A DNA stretch of 64,000 bases from Paenibacillus sp. (GTDB lineage Bacteria > Bacillota > Bacilli > Paenibacillales > Paenibacillaceae), in NCBI GenBank assembly GCA_017512705.1, contig JAFWEX010000022.1:111067-175066 (forward strand), given 5' to 3'. The notes beneath the pieces were generated by a model. The model did no database searches, had not been told where the DNA came from, and saw only the letters and a list, made by a program, of their open reading frames with translations. This document shows, in pieces, positions 53,919 to 62,713 of this stretch (positions are counted from its first letter, which is position 1; each line of letters opens with the position of its first letter). The position numbers were made by a program, and so were the translations under genes.

Positions 53919-55016
53919 ATGAAACAGACGCGACCGGCGCCGGATATTTGGCTCCTGATTTGTATTTTGGCTCTGCTTGCCATCGGCATCGTTATGGTGT
54001 ACAGTGCAGGCTCGGTGCTCGCCTTCCGAAATTATGGTGATTCGTTTTATTTTGTGAAAAGACAGATTTTATTCGCCGTGCTGGGGCTTGTGGCCATGTT
54101 CGTAACAGCTAATGTGGATTATAGGGTATGGCGGAAATATGCCAAGCCGATTTTAATTGTCTGTTTTATTATGCTCATTGCTGTATTAATTCCGGGAATT
54201 GGTGTTGTGCGTGGCGGTGCACGAAGCTGGTTAGGGATTGGGTCTTTCGGTATCCAGCCCTCCGAGTTTATGAAGCTGGGGATGATCTTGTTTTTGGCTC
54301 ACTGGCTAAGCAAAGACCCTGGTAAAATCAAAAATTTTACAACAGGGCTACTGCCTCCGCTTGGTCTGATGGGCTTGGCCTTTGGGATTATCATGTTGCA
54401 GCCCGATTTAGGTACAGGCACTGTGATGATGGGAGCGTCTATGCTCATTGTTTTCACAACCGGTGCACGTATGAAACATCTTGCACTGCTTGCGCTTGGG
54501 GGAGTTGCTGGTTTCACGGCACTGGTCGCAGCGGCGCCATATCGCTTGCAACGAATTACAGCCTTTCTAGACCCTTGGTCTGATCCGCTTGGTGCAGGTT
54601 ATCAGATTATTCAATCGCTCTATGCCATTGGTCCTGGTGGACTGGCTGGTTTGGGTCTTGGAATGAGTAGGCAAAAGTACAGTTATGTACCAGAGCCGCA
54701 GACGGATTTTATTTTTAGTATTCTAGCAGAAGAACTCGGTTTTATTGGTGGCATGATTGTCTTATTATTATTTCTAGTGCTTGTTTGGAGAGGGATGCGT
54801 GTAGCGATGACCGTTCCGGATGCCTTTGGCAGTCTGCTAGGTGTCGGGATTATCGGCATGGTTGCTGTGCAGGTTATTATTAACATCGGTGTAGTCATTG
54901 GACTGATGCCTGTTACGGGTATTACGTTACCACTGATCAGTTATGGTGGCTCGTCATTGACCCTCATGCTCACAGCACTGGGCATATTATTGAATTTATC
55001 CCGTTATGCGAGGTGA
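53919..55016 (+). CDS. spoVE: SEDS glycosyltransferase, stage V sporulation protein E
   Basis: 365 aa, ten membrane helices, FtsW/RodA/SpoVE family. Polymerises lipid II into glycan strands with a class B PBP. YSAGSVLAFRNYGDSFYFVKRQ, ARSWLGIGSFGIQPSEFMKL, LQPDLGTGTVMM (the Asp region), DPLGAGYQIIQSLYAIGPGGLAGLGLG and TGITLPLISYGGSSL are hallmarks. Called SpoVE rather than FtsW because it lies between murD and murG as in B. subtilis and pairs with SpoVD; the vegetative FtsW would then be elsewhere. That part is inference. ATG 53919. Confidence 0.9.
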   Translation: MKQTRPAPDIWLLICILALLAIGIVMVYSAGSVLAFRNYGDSFYFVKRQILFAVLGLVAMFVTANVDYRVWRKYAKPILIVCFIMLIAVLIPGIGVVRGGARSWLGIGSFGIQPSEFMKLGMILFLAHWLSKDPGKIKNFTTGLLPPLGLMGLAFGIIMLQPDLGTGTVMMGASMLIVFTTGARMKHLALLALGGVAGFTALVAAAPYRLQRITAFLDPWSDPLGAGYQIIQSLYAIGPGGLAGLGLGMSRQKYSYVPEPQTDFIFSILAEELGFIGGMIVLLLFLVLVWRGMRVAMTVPDAFGSLLGVGIIGMVAVQVIINIGVVIGLMPVTGITLPLISYGGSSLTLMLTALGILLNLSRYAR

Positions 55017-55023
55017 CTTAACG

Positions 55024-56133
55024 ATGCGAGTCGTTCTTAGCGGCGGCGGTACGGGTGGACATATCTACCCGGCTGTTGCTATAGCAAGGCAATGCGAGGC
55101 GGATCATCCTGACTCGACGTTTTTATATATTGGTGGAACACGAGGACTTGAGAGTAAGCTAGTTCCTCAGGAAAATATTCCATTCAAATCTATTGATATT
55201 ACAGGTTTTCGGCGCAAGATATCTTTTGAAAATGTGAAGACCATCATGCGGTTCGTTCAAGGGGTACGCCATTCTAAAAAAATGCTGAAGGAATTCAAGC
55301 CTGATGTTGTCATCGGAACTGGTGGTTATGTCTGTGGACCTGTTGTATATGCAGCTGCCAAACTCGGGATTCCAAGCGTGATTCATGAACAAAACGCGAT
55401 ACCGGGGCTGACAAACAAATTTTTGATGCGTTACGTAGACATGGTTGCTGTCAGCTTTGAAGGTTCTGAGAAGTCGTTCTCCGGAGCTAAAAAGGTGATT
55501 TATACCGGTAATCCGCGAGCGACAACGGTTGCCCAGGCCAGTCGGAATCGCGGGTTTGCTACGTTAGGAGTTCCGATGGACAGCCGTGTTGTGCTTGTCG
55601 TCGGGGGCAGCAGGGGGGCAAAAGCGATTAATCAGGCGATGATTGAGATGGCTCCGATGTTGGAACAGCTGGATGATGTGCATGTCGTGTACGTTACAGG
55701 CGAGACCTATTTTGATGAAACTCGTGAAGCGATTCGCAGTTCTCTGGGAACGATGCCTAATCATCTGCATGTACTGCCATACGTACATAACATGCCTGAA
55801 GTGCTGGCTTGTACTTCGTTGATTGTAAATCGTGCAGGAGCTTCATTCCTGGCTGAGATCACATCACTCGGTATTCCTTCGATTCTGATTCCGTCACCTA
55901 ACGTGACAAACAATCATCAGGAAGCTAACGCGCGCACCCTTGAAAAGGGAGGCGCATCAGTGACTATGCTGGAAAAAGAGCTTACTGGCAAAGGGTTATA
56001 TGAAGCGATCGCTGAAATCATGAATAATGAATCTGATCGTAAACAGATGGCAGAAGCCTCACGAAAACTAGGTAAACCGGATGCAGCAGAAGTGCTCGTG
56101 AACGAAATTAAACGTCTTGTTTCAGGACGTTAA
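55024..56133 (+). CDS. murG: UDP-GlcNAc--MurNAc-pentapeptide transferase MurG
   Basis: 369 aa, GT28 enzyme making lipid II from lipid I at the membrane face. LSGGGTGGHIYPAVAIARQ, GTGGYVCGPVVYAA, HEQNAIPGLTNKFLMRY, GGSRGAKAINQAM and NRAGASFLAEITSLGIPSILIPSPNVTNNHQEANA are diagnostic. ATG 55024 is the family start, with GAGGTGA in the spoVE stop region; an ATG at 55006 overlaps spoVE and is less likely. In B. subtilis murB follows; here an unrecognised frame and murA do. Confidence 0.97.
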   Translation: MRVVLSGGGTGGHIYPAVAIARQCEADHPDSTFLYIGGTRGLESKLVPQENIPFKSIDITGFRRKISFENVKTIMRFVQGVRHSKKMLKEFKPDVVIGTGGYVCGPVVYAAAKLGIPSVIHEQNAIPGLTNKFLMRYVDMVAVSFEGSEKSFSGAKKVIYTGNPRATTVAQASRNRGFATLGVPMDSRVVLVVGGSRGAKAINQAMIEMAPMLEQLDDVHVVYVTGETYFDETREAIRSSLGTMPNHLHVLPYVHNMPEVLACTSLIVNRAGASFLAEITSLGIPSILIPSPNVTNNHQEANARTLEKGGASVTMLEKELTGKGLYEAIAEIMNNESDRKQMAEASRKLGKPDAAEVLVNEIKRLVSGR

Positions 56134-56136
56134 AGT

Positions 56137-56517
56137 GTGTTAGTGGGCGATTGTCACACACCAGACGGGACTGACATAAGATACCGTATAAATCGTGACA
56201 ATCGTTCCATGATACCGCAGCACAGCATCCGTGCTGGAAAAGGTATATCTTGGGGGGAGCCCTATGGTATCTCCGGTTATTGCACGGCGGAACTGGAGTA
56301 TGGATTGCAGGCGCCCATGGATCGGATGTGTCACGGATATTTCAATTCGCTGAGATTGTACTGGAACAATGGGGAGCTTTTCATTGTTAACAGGCAAGCG
56401 ACAGCAGAGGACGTCATCACCCTTTCGCAGTCTTTTCAGAGCAATATATCCTCTCATGGCGGTATTATCCTGATACCGTGTGTCTTCGCAGTGGGTGAGC
56501 GTAAACCCCGGAGGTGA
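56137..56517 (+). CDS. unrecognised frame between murG and murA
   Basis: 126 codons from GTG 56137, filling the murG-murA gap. Not recognised. The middle (RAGKGISWGEPYGISGYCTAEL, FNSLRLYWNNGELFIVNRQA) looks protein-like, and its TGA stop lies within the murA ribosome site, which would fit translational coupling. Against it: no clear ribosome site before the GTG, no membrane or known domain, and the DNA folds into several hairpins (56212-56246 nested; GCGGTAT/ATACCG near 56459-56480). It may be a small coupled protein or a structured leader of murA. It does not resemble MurB, which is expected at this spot in Bacillus. Confidence 0.4.
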   Translation: MLVGDCHTPDGTDIRYRINRDNRSMIPQHSIRAGKGISWGEPYGISGYCTAELEYGLQAPMDRMCHGYFNSLRLYWNNGELFIVNRQATAEDVITLSQSFQSNISSHGGIILIPCVFAVGERKPRR

Positions 56518-56521
56518 TACA

Positions 56522-57804
56522 TTGGACAAATTGGTGATTGAAGGTGGGAAACCCCTATCAGGATCCATACGCATCCATGGAGCAAAAAATGCCGCTTTAC
56601 CGATTATGGCCGCAAGTTTGCTCGCAGACGGAGAAATTACGCTGCACAACGTTCCACACTTGCTGGACATCGAAGTAATGCTGTATATCCTGGAACGGCT
56701 TGGATGCACATGTCGGCATGAAGAAGGAACAGTGACGATCGATACTTCGCTGGTCCGGTCACATGATGTGCCAGAAGATCTCATGAAGCAAATGCGCTCT
56801 TCCATTTTTTTGATGGGGCCTTTGCTCGCAAGGTTTGGGAGAGTATCCGTATATCAGCCGGGTGGCTGTGCAATCGGAGAGCGCAAAATTGATCTTCACC
56901 TTCGGGGGCTGGAAGCACTCGGAGCACAGATTGAAGAGCAGGATCAGCAAATTATCTGCCATGGAGCCCATCTGACCGGTTCGGATATTCATTTGGATTT
57001 TCCAAGTGTTGGAGCAACCGAGAACATTATGATGGCCGCTGTGCTTGCTCAGGGTACAACTACAATCTTCAACGCAGCGAGGGAGCCCGAGATTCAAGAT
57101 TTGCAGCATTTTTTAAATGCAATGGGAGCACGCATCATGGGTGCGGGCACGGATACGATTACGATAAACGGTGTTGAGAGACTAGTACCGTGCACTTATG
57201 AGATTATACCGGATCGAATTGTCGCTGGGACGGTCATGATCGCAGCTGCTGCAACTCGAGGAAATGTTACGCTCACACACTGTAACCCGGCGCATCTTAC
57301 TTCGCTTATTCATGTGTTAAAGCGTACTGGTGTTCAAATCACAGTCTGCAATGATATAATGACTGTGAGTTGTATGGTCCGCCCCAAATCAGTGGATCGT
57401 ATCGTGACTTCTCCGTATCTTCGTTTCCCACCGATCTTCAATCTCAGATCATGGTGCTGCTTAGTTTAGCAGATGGTTTCAGTGTTATGAAGGAGACTGT
57501 ATTCGAAGGCCGTTTCAAACATGTGGATGAACTGAACGTGATGGGAGCCGATATATCGGTTGATCTGAACGCTGCGTTTATCCGTGGTGTTCCCAGGCTG
57601 TATGGAGCTACTGTCGAGGCAACGGATCTTCGTGCCGGGGCAGCCTTGGTTATTGCAGGACTGGCGGCTCAAGGTAAAACTGTTGTGGAGCAAGTGCATC
57701 ACATCGATAGGGGATATGATCAAATCGAAAAGTTATTTCAGAGTCTTGGAGCCTCGGTGGAGAGACAGTCAACTGTTCGGAAACAGTTGGATTTTGCCAA
57801 TTAA
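56522..57804 (+). pseudogene. murA: UDP-GlcNAc 1-carboxyvinyltransferase MurA, interrupted by a frameshift
   Basis: First committed enzyme of peptidoglycan synthesis (enolpyruvyl transfer from PEP). Starts at TTG 56522 (CGGAGGTGATACA upstream). LSGSIRIHGAKNAALPIMAASLL and the active-site Cys in PGGCAIGERKIDLH are intact. After DRIVTSPY (Tyr codon 57416-57418) only two bases, CT, stand where a Pro codon is expected. The frame then continues in +2 as [19 protein letters not shown] to the stop at 57804. Restoring one base gives ~427 aa, the normal length. Unrepaired, the product stops at 57469 with ~315 aa. It is either a true lesion, tolerated if a second murA exists, or an assembly error. Confidence 0.9.
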
Positions 57805-57814
57805 CTTCCTTGGC

Positions 57815-57840
57815 GTCCCCTTCTTGGAAGAGAAGGGGAC
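57815..57840 (+). other. 10-bp perfect hairpin between murA and divIB
   Basis: GTCCCCTTCT (57815-57824), loop TGGAAG, AGAAGGGGAC (57831-57840). No T-tract follows, so an mRNA stabiliser, processing site or weak terminator. Confidence 0.65.
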
Positions 57841-57863
57841 CTGAGGCTTTGTGGAGCGTTATT

Positions 57864-58631
57864 ATGCCTAAAAGTCAAATTCCGGTTCTCAAGCAGAACC
57901 GCCCAAAAGGAAACACAAGCCGTAAAATTGTAATTATTCTATTATTACTATTTATTGCACTGCTCGCTGTATTATTCTTTCGTTCTTCTGTGAGCCGTAT
58001 TTCTGCCATTGAAATTACGGGAAATGTGTACACGACGACTTCGGAACTGTTGGAAAAGAGTGGCTTGAAAAAAGGCGACCAATTTTTTGGTACAAGTGCT
58101 GCTGAAGTTATTGAACGCCTAAAAACAATCAAAGCTGTTTCAACCGTTACGGTGGACAAGCAATTCCCTGGCACGATTCTTATCACTGTCAAGGAATTTG
58201 CCACAGTTGCTTACGAACTTGACTCAAGTGGGGTACTTAAAGCAATATTGTCCAATGGGACAAGTCTGAATGTTCCACCAACGATTGGTGTTGCAGTAGA
58301 GAAGCCGATTCTAACGCAATGGAAATCAGATGATCCTCTAAAAGCAAAACTAAGTGAGAAGCTGGCTCAAATTCCGAATGAGCTGACAACGGATATTTCG
58401 GAAATTATTCCAACTCCGACGCCTTCTTTTCCGGATCAGATTCGCATGTACACCAAATCTCAGTTTGAAGTGATTACAACGGTCTCGTTGTTAACGGATA
58501 AAGTAGAGTATTTGAATCAAGTAATCGAGACGGAGCGTCCTGGCAAAATTACGATGCTTGAGGCCGATACGTATGTCCCTTTTATCCCGGATAATCCAGA
58601 GGATGGTGCTGAGCCGGGTGCATCGCAATGA
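57864..58631 (+). CDS. divIB: cell division protein DivIB/FtsQ
   Basis: 255 aa bitopic divisome protein. Basic cytosolic N-terminus, one helix (IVIILLLLFIALLAVLFF), then the POTRA domain (ISAIEITGNVYTTTSELLEKSGLKKGDQFF; PGTILITVKEFATVAYEL) and a beta domain. A Pro/Glu/Asp-rich tail ends the protein. ATG 57864 has GTGGAGCG upstream; the frame extends 18 codons into the hairpin without support. The stop lies in a hairpin (58630-58655). Works with FtsL and DivIC to hold PBP2B at the septum. Confidence 0.92.
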   Translation: MPKSQIPVLKQNRPKGNTSRKIVIILLLLFIALLAVLFFRSSVSRISAIEITGNVYTTTSELLEKSGLKKGDQFFGTSAAEVIERLKTIKAVSTVTVDKQFPGTILITVKEFATVAYELDSSGVLKAILSNGTSLNVPPTIGVAVEKPILTQWKSDDPLKAKLSEKLAQIPNELTTDISEIIPTPTPSFPDQIRMYTKSQFEVITTVSLLTDKVEYLNQVIETERPGKITMLEADTYVPFIPDNPEDGAEPGASQ

Positions 58632-58655
58632 TGCTTCCAGCTGAATGGAAGCATC
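58630..58655 (+). terminator. hairpin after divIB
   Basis: GATGCTTCCA (58630-58639), loop GCTGAA, TGGAAGCATC (58646-58655), with only TT after it. Possibly a weak terminator separating divIB from ftsAZ. Confidence 0.5.
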
Positions 58656-58836
58656 TTACGCAAAAAGTGCAGGTAGGAAGGGGTTTAGCCCTGGTTGATG
58701 TATGAAACTTGTTCTTTCTGAGACGAAGAAAAAATGGTACACTTGAACTTATGGCAAATGAGTTACCTCCTTCTTTTTTCTTCAAGGTTTTATGTCACAC
58801 ATCCAGAACTTGGCACCCAAAAAAATTGTAGAAAAA

Positions 58837-58865
58837 AGAGGGAAAGCCTAAACTGTGTTGAATAT
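58837..58865 (+). promoter_or_regulatory. sigma-H-type promoter of ftsAZ
   Basis: AGAGGGAAA (58837-58845; one mismatch to the -35 RNAGGAWWW), 11-bp spacer, GTTGAATAT (58857-58865; full match to the -10 RNNGAATWW). B. subtilis ftsAZ has a sigma-H promoter that raises FtsZ for the asymmetric septum, so the site is expected here. Confidence 0.75.
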
Positions 58866-58925
58866 GTTTAAAGAGTGTTTGAACCCGAACGTATTTTACT
58901 ATTGGAGTCAGGAGGTGCCACAGAC

Positions 58926-60206
58926 TTGAGCAACAATGACATCATTGTTAGTTTGGACATCGGTACATCCAAAATTCGCGCTATTATTGGGGAAATTAAT
59001 AATGGAACCTTTAATATTATTGGAGTTGGATCTGCCGACTCGGAAGGAATTCGCAAAGGTGTAATCGTAGATATCGATCAGACGGTTCAGTCGATTCGCA
59101 ATGCAGTGGATCATGCAGAACGTATGGTAGGTATTCAAATATCCGAAGTATATGTTGGAATCTCGGGCAATCATATTGGACTGATGAGCAGTCATGGTGT
59201 GGTGGCAGTATCGAACGAGGATCGTGAGATCGGAGAAGAAGACATGGAGCGGGTGTTGAAAGCAGCCGAAGTCATTGCAATTCCGCCGGAACGAGAAATT
59301 ATTGACGTTGTCGCCAAGCAATATGTTGTAGATGGCTTGGAAGGCATACAAGACCCGCGTGGTATGATTGGTGTTCGCCTGGAAGTTGAAGCAACCATCA
59401 TTACGGGAGCGAAAACCGCGATACATAATCTTTTGCGCTGCGTTGAGAAAGCGGGATTAAAAGTGAGCGATCTGGTTCTCATGTCTTTGGGAGCTGGACA
59501 GCTGGCTCTGTCCAAGGATGAGAAGACCATGGGATCTGTGCTGGTGGATATTGGTGCCGGTGCTACGACCATTGCGATCTTTGAAGAGGACAGTCTGGTT
59601 GCGACTTCAACATTGCCAATTGGCGGAGAGTTTGTAACCAATGATATCGCTTATGGTTTACGTACTTTGACCGACCAAGCGGAGAAAGTAAAGTTGAAAT
59701 ATGGCTGTGCATGGCTAGATGATGCTGCCGCAGATGTGATGTTCAAAGTTACACGCATCGGTAGCAACGTAGACAAGGAGTTTTCTCAAGAAGATCTAGC
59801 GGCTATTATTGAACCGAGGGTTCAAGAAATATTCCAGATGATTGGACAAGAAGTCCGACGCCTTGGTTACAACGAGCTTCCTGGAGGTTATATACTAACG
59901 GGAGGAACGGTCTCTATGCCTGGTGTTCTGCAAGTGGCTCAGCATGAGCTTGCTGCTTCAGTACGTGTCGCCGTACCGGATTACATTGGTGTGCGTGATC
60001 CTGGTTATACCAGCGGTGTTGGTATCTTGCATAATGTTATTCGCGGTCTGCGCATTAGGCCCTCGAGTAGCAACGGCGGTAATAGCAACAATAACACAAA
60101 TAGCAAGAAACCGACGAACCGTCCGAAGCCAAATGCGGCACAGGAATCGGAGCAAAAACCGGGTCTGTTCGAGCGACTGAAAAATATGTTCAGTGAATTT
60201 ATATAA
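58926..60206 (+). CDS. ftsA: cell division protein FtsA
   Basis: 426 aa actin-like protein tethering FtsZ to the membrane. Phosphate loop 1 VSLDIGTSKIRAIIGE, the 1C insert (GISGNHIGLMSSHGVV), phosphate 2 VLVDIGAGATTIAIF, adenosine site GYILTGGTVSMPGV. After a Ser/Asn-rich linker, the C-terminal amphipathic membrane anchor LFERLKNMFSEFI is intact. TTG 58926 has AGGAGGTG seven bases upstream; the longer frame overlaps the promoter region. Confidence 0.97.
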   Translation: MSNNDIIVSLDIGTSKIRAIIGEINNGTFNIIGVGSADSEGIRKGVIVDIDQTVQSIRNAVDHAERMVGIQISEVYVGISGNHIGLMSSHGVVAVSNEDREIGEEDMERVLKAAEVIAIPPEREIIDVVAKQYVVDGLEGIQDPRGMIGVRLEVEATIITGAKTAIHNLLRCVEKAGLKVSDLVLMSLGAGQLALSKDEKTMGSVLVDIGAGATTIAIFEEDSLVATSTLPIGGEFVTNDIAYGLRTLTDQAEKVKLKYGCAWLDDAAADVMFKVTRIGSNVDKEFSQEDLAAIIEPRVQEIFQMIGQEVRRLGYNELPGGYILTGGTVSMPGVLQVAQHELAASVRVAVPDYIGVRDPGYTSGVGILHNVIRGLRIRPSSSNGGNSNNNTNSKKPTNRPKPNAAQESEQKPGLFERLKNMFSEFI

Positions 60207-60355
60207 CAGGTTGGATCCATTTCATACATTCTTAAAGCCGTCTGAATGCGCTGGTATTAAAATAAACGCTTTCGTTCGTCGATATATGAAATTGATTCGG
60301 TTCAATCAAAAATTGGACGGGCCATCCATGCACATTGAGGGGGAGATGGAATAAT

Positions 60356-61465
60356 ATGTTGGAATTTGATTTTGAGATGGAGAGCTTGGCTCAGATTAAA
60401 GTCATCGGGGTAGGCGGCGGCGGAAGCAACGCTGTTAACCGAATGATTGAAAATGGTGTACAAGGTGTAGAATTTATTACGGTAAATACGGATGCGCAGG
60501 CACTACACCTAGCGAAATCCGAGCATAAATTGCAAATCGGTGATAAATTGACTCGCGGTCTTGGTGCTGGTGCCAACCCTGAAGTAGGTAAAAAAGCTGC
60601 GGAAGAGTCTCGCGATCTAATTATGAATACCTTGAAAGGTGCAGACATGGTATTTGTTACAGCAGGTATGGGCGGCGGTACAGGAACTGGAGCAGCTCCG
60701 GTCATCGCTGAAATTGCCAAAGAGTGTGGCGCACTTACCGTAGGGGTTGTAGCACGTCCTTTTACTTTTGAAGGCCGCAAGCGTTCCAGTCATGCAGAAC
60801 AAGGAATTGAAGCACTCAAGGAAAAAGTGGACACGCTGATTGTGATTCCGAACGACCGTTTGCTTGAAATTGTAGATAAAAAGACGCCGATGCTGGAAGC
60901 ATTCCGCCAAGCTGATAACGTATTGCGTCAAGCAGTACAAGGTATCTCCGATTTGATTGCGGTACCAGGTCTGATCAACCTTGACTTTGCAGATGTTAAG
61001 ACGATTATGCACGAGCGTGGATCTGCTCTCATGGGTATCGGTGAAGCGACTGGTGAGAACCGTGCAGCAGAAGCAGCACGTAAAGCCATCATGAGTCCTT
61101 TGCTTGAAACATCCATTGAAGGCGCACGCGGTGTAATTATGAACATTACAGGTGGAATTAATCTATCTCTGTATGAAGTGAATGAAGCAGCAGAGATCGT
61201 TACATCTGCTTCCGATCCTGAAGTAAATATGATCTTTGGTGCAATCATTGACGAAGATCTCAAAGAGGAGATCAAGGTTACAGTTATCGCTACTGGCTTC
61301 GAAGACAAGCCTGCGGTTCCGCCAGTGCGCAAACCATCTCCGGCAGCAGAAACGGCAGAGACACGTTCACCGAATCTTCGCCCATTCGGAAACCAACCAA
61401 GTAATGATCAGTTGGACATTCCTACGTTTTTGCGCAATCGTTCCCGTAACAATAATAACGAATAA
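60356..61465 (+). CDS. ftsZ: cell division protein FtsZ
   Basis: 369 aa tubulin-like GTPase forming the division ring. [17 protein letters not shown], the tubulin signature [36 protein letters not shown] and the T7 loop [11 protein letters not shown] are present. The C-terminal peptide [14 protein letters not shown], which binds FtsA and SepF, follows a short linker. ATG 60356 is chosen behind GAGGGGGAGATGG. Downstream of ftsA by 149 bases, with a terminator after it. Confidence 0.98.
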   Translation: MLEFDFEMESLAQIKVIGVGGGGSNAVNRMIENGVQGVEFITVNTDAQALHLAKSEHKLQIGDKLTRGLGAGANPEVGKKAAEESRDLIMNTLKGADMVFVTAGMGGGTGTGAAPVIAEIAKECGALTVGVVARPFTFEGRKRSSHAEQGIEALKEKVDTLIVIPNDRLLEIVDKKTPMLEAFRQADNVLRQAVQGISDLIAVPGLINLDFADVKTIMHERGSALMGIGEATGENRAAEAARKAIMSPLLETSIEGARGVIMNITGGINLSLYEVNEAAEIVTSASDPEVNMIFGAIIDEDLKEEIKVTVIATGFEDKPAVPPVRKPSPAAETAETRSPNLRPFGNQPSNDQLDIPTFLRNRSRNNNNE

Positions 61466-61486
61466 TCTCGTATATTTATGTTGTAG

Positions 61487-61523
61487 AAACCCGGCATTGC
61501 TTCCAAAGCAGCCGGGTTTTTTG
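61487..61523 (+). terminator. intrinsic terminator after ftsZ
   Basis: AACCCGGC pairs with GCCGGGTT, with GC/GC inside the loop, then T-run. Confidence 0.9.
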
Positions 61524-61585
61524 CTGTTTTTTTATACAGCTTGACGTACAGGAATTAACAAGATATGAACAACTCATCTCCGCAT

Positions 61586-61665
61586 TCCGACAAAAAAAGT
61601 TGGAAACAAGCTCCCATGTTTAGACAGACTTTGAATAGTAGGCTCCGTATACTTGTGAATATGCT
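61586..61665 (+). promoter_or_regulatory. spoIIG promoter region with Spo0A-box-like sites
   Basis: TTGAAT (61631-61636) and TATGCT (61660-61665) are 23 bp apart, recalling the long 22-bp spacing of B. subtilis spoIIG. On the minus strand TGTCGGA (61592-61586) and TGTCTAA (61626-61620) each match the Spo0A box TGTCGAA at six of seven positions. They lie near -83 and -49 of the expected start, close to the known spacing. A more ordinary pair TTGACG/TATGAA also exists near 61544-61572. Confidence 0.55.
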
Positions 61666-61721
61666 CATGAATATCGAGATAATTGTTATTTCGATATGTT
61701 GGACTCAGGCAGGTGAAGAGC

Positions 61722-62702
61722 GTGGTTGTGTATGTCGATTTGATCTTTTTGACAAACCTTTGCATCGATGGAACGCTCATTGGATTGACGGCCTGGATGC
61801 GCCAAACGAAGCTGGTCTGGTGGAGATGGCTGTTGTCCGCCGTCGTTGGTGCGTTATATGTTGTGATGATGTTTGTACCGGAGTTTGATTTTCTGTTCAC
61901 GTTTCTAATCAAGTTTGCCTTTTCTCTTGTGATGCTTAGTGTCGCATTTGGATATAAGGGGCTGCAGGCTTTTATGAGGACGTTGGGCACATTCTACGTC
62001 ATTAATTTTGTCGCGGCTGGAGGTATTTTGGGTGTCCATTATATGCTTCAAAGTTCAGGAGAATTGTTCAATGGAATCTGGTTCACAGCTTCCGGCGGCA
62101 TGTCGTTTGATCTGAAGATTGCATTCTGGTTTACATTCATTGTATTCTTCGCGGTCCTCTTATTATTCAAAATTGTGCAAAGTGCCAAACGTAAAACAAA
62201 TCGCCTAAGCAATTACCTGGGCAAAGTAGAGGTCTGCATTGATGAGATCGTGGTCTCTTGTACAGGCCTTCTGGATACGGGCAATCAGCTTACTGACCCT
62301 TTGTCTCGTATGCCGGTAATGGTTATGGAGGTTTCGTTATGGCAAGAGATGCTGCCTGATTCATGGAAGAACAGACTGAAGAATGAAGCGCCAGACAGCC
62401 TGATTCTGGAACTGGATCAGGAACAGTTTGAGTGGCAGAATCGACTGCGATTAGTTCCGTATCGAGGGGTAAACAAAGGAACAGCATTTATGCTGGCGAT
62501 CAAGCCAGATCGGGTAGAAGTGACGATGGATGGAACAACTTATGAGACGACAAAGGTTTTGATTGGACTGGACGGAAGAGCTTTATCGTCGGATGGAAAA
62601 TATCAGGCCATCATTCATCCTGAACTTGTGCAAGAAGCAGCTTCTGCTCTGTCTACGGCTCCATCTGCGGAAGCTACAGAAAAGCCGCTGAATGTGGTAT
62701 AG
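61722..62702 (+). CDS. spoIIGA: sigma-E processing peptidase SpoIIGA
   Basis: 326 aa. Five N-terminal membrane helices (first [23 protein letters not shown]) carry a cytosolic aspartic protease domain with [15 protein letters not shown] (active-site DTGN). It cuts the pro-sequence of SigE in the mother cell once triggered by SpoIIR. GTG 61722 has AGGTGAAGAG upstream and gives the family N-terminus. Co-transcribed with sigE, 11 bases further on. Confidence 0.94.
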   Translation: MVVYVDLIFLTNLCIDGTLIGLTAWMRQTKLVWWRWLLSAVVGALYVVMMFVPEFDFLFTFLIKFAFSLVMLSVAFGYKGLQAFMRTLGTFYVINFVAAGGILGVHYMLQSSGELFNGIWFTASGGMSFDLKIAFWFTFIVFFAVLLLFKIVQSAKRKTNRLSNYLGKVEVCIDEIVVSCTGLLDTGNQLTDPLSRMPVMVMEVSLWQEMLPDSWKNRLKNEAPDSLILELDQEQFEWQNRLRLVPYRGVNKGTAFMLAIKPDRVEVTMDGTTYETTKVLIGLDGRALSSDGKYQAIIHPELVQEAASALSTAPSAEATEKPLNVV

Positions 62703-62713
62703 GAGGAACCTAC

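Noticed and set aside
56134-56521. T-box leader before murA
   Set aside because: Hairpins and a GATACCGC stretch are suggestive, but the conserved T-box sequence, specifier arrangement and terminator are missing, and murA is not an amino acid gene.
56134-56521. Decayed murB
   Set aside because: None of the MurB FAD-binding or catalytic motifs can be found in any frame.
56140-56805. 221-codon minus-strand frame
   Set aside because: Antisense to murA and the unknown segment, Ser/Arg/Pro-rich shadow composition, no ribosome site.
61565-61888. 107-codon plus-strand frame before and within spoIIGA
   Set aside because: Covers the spoIIG promoter, overlaps spoIIGA in another frame and lacks a ribosome site.
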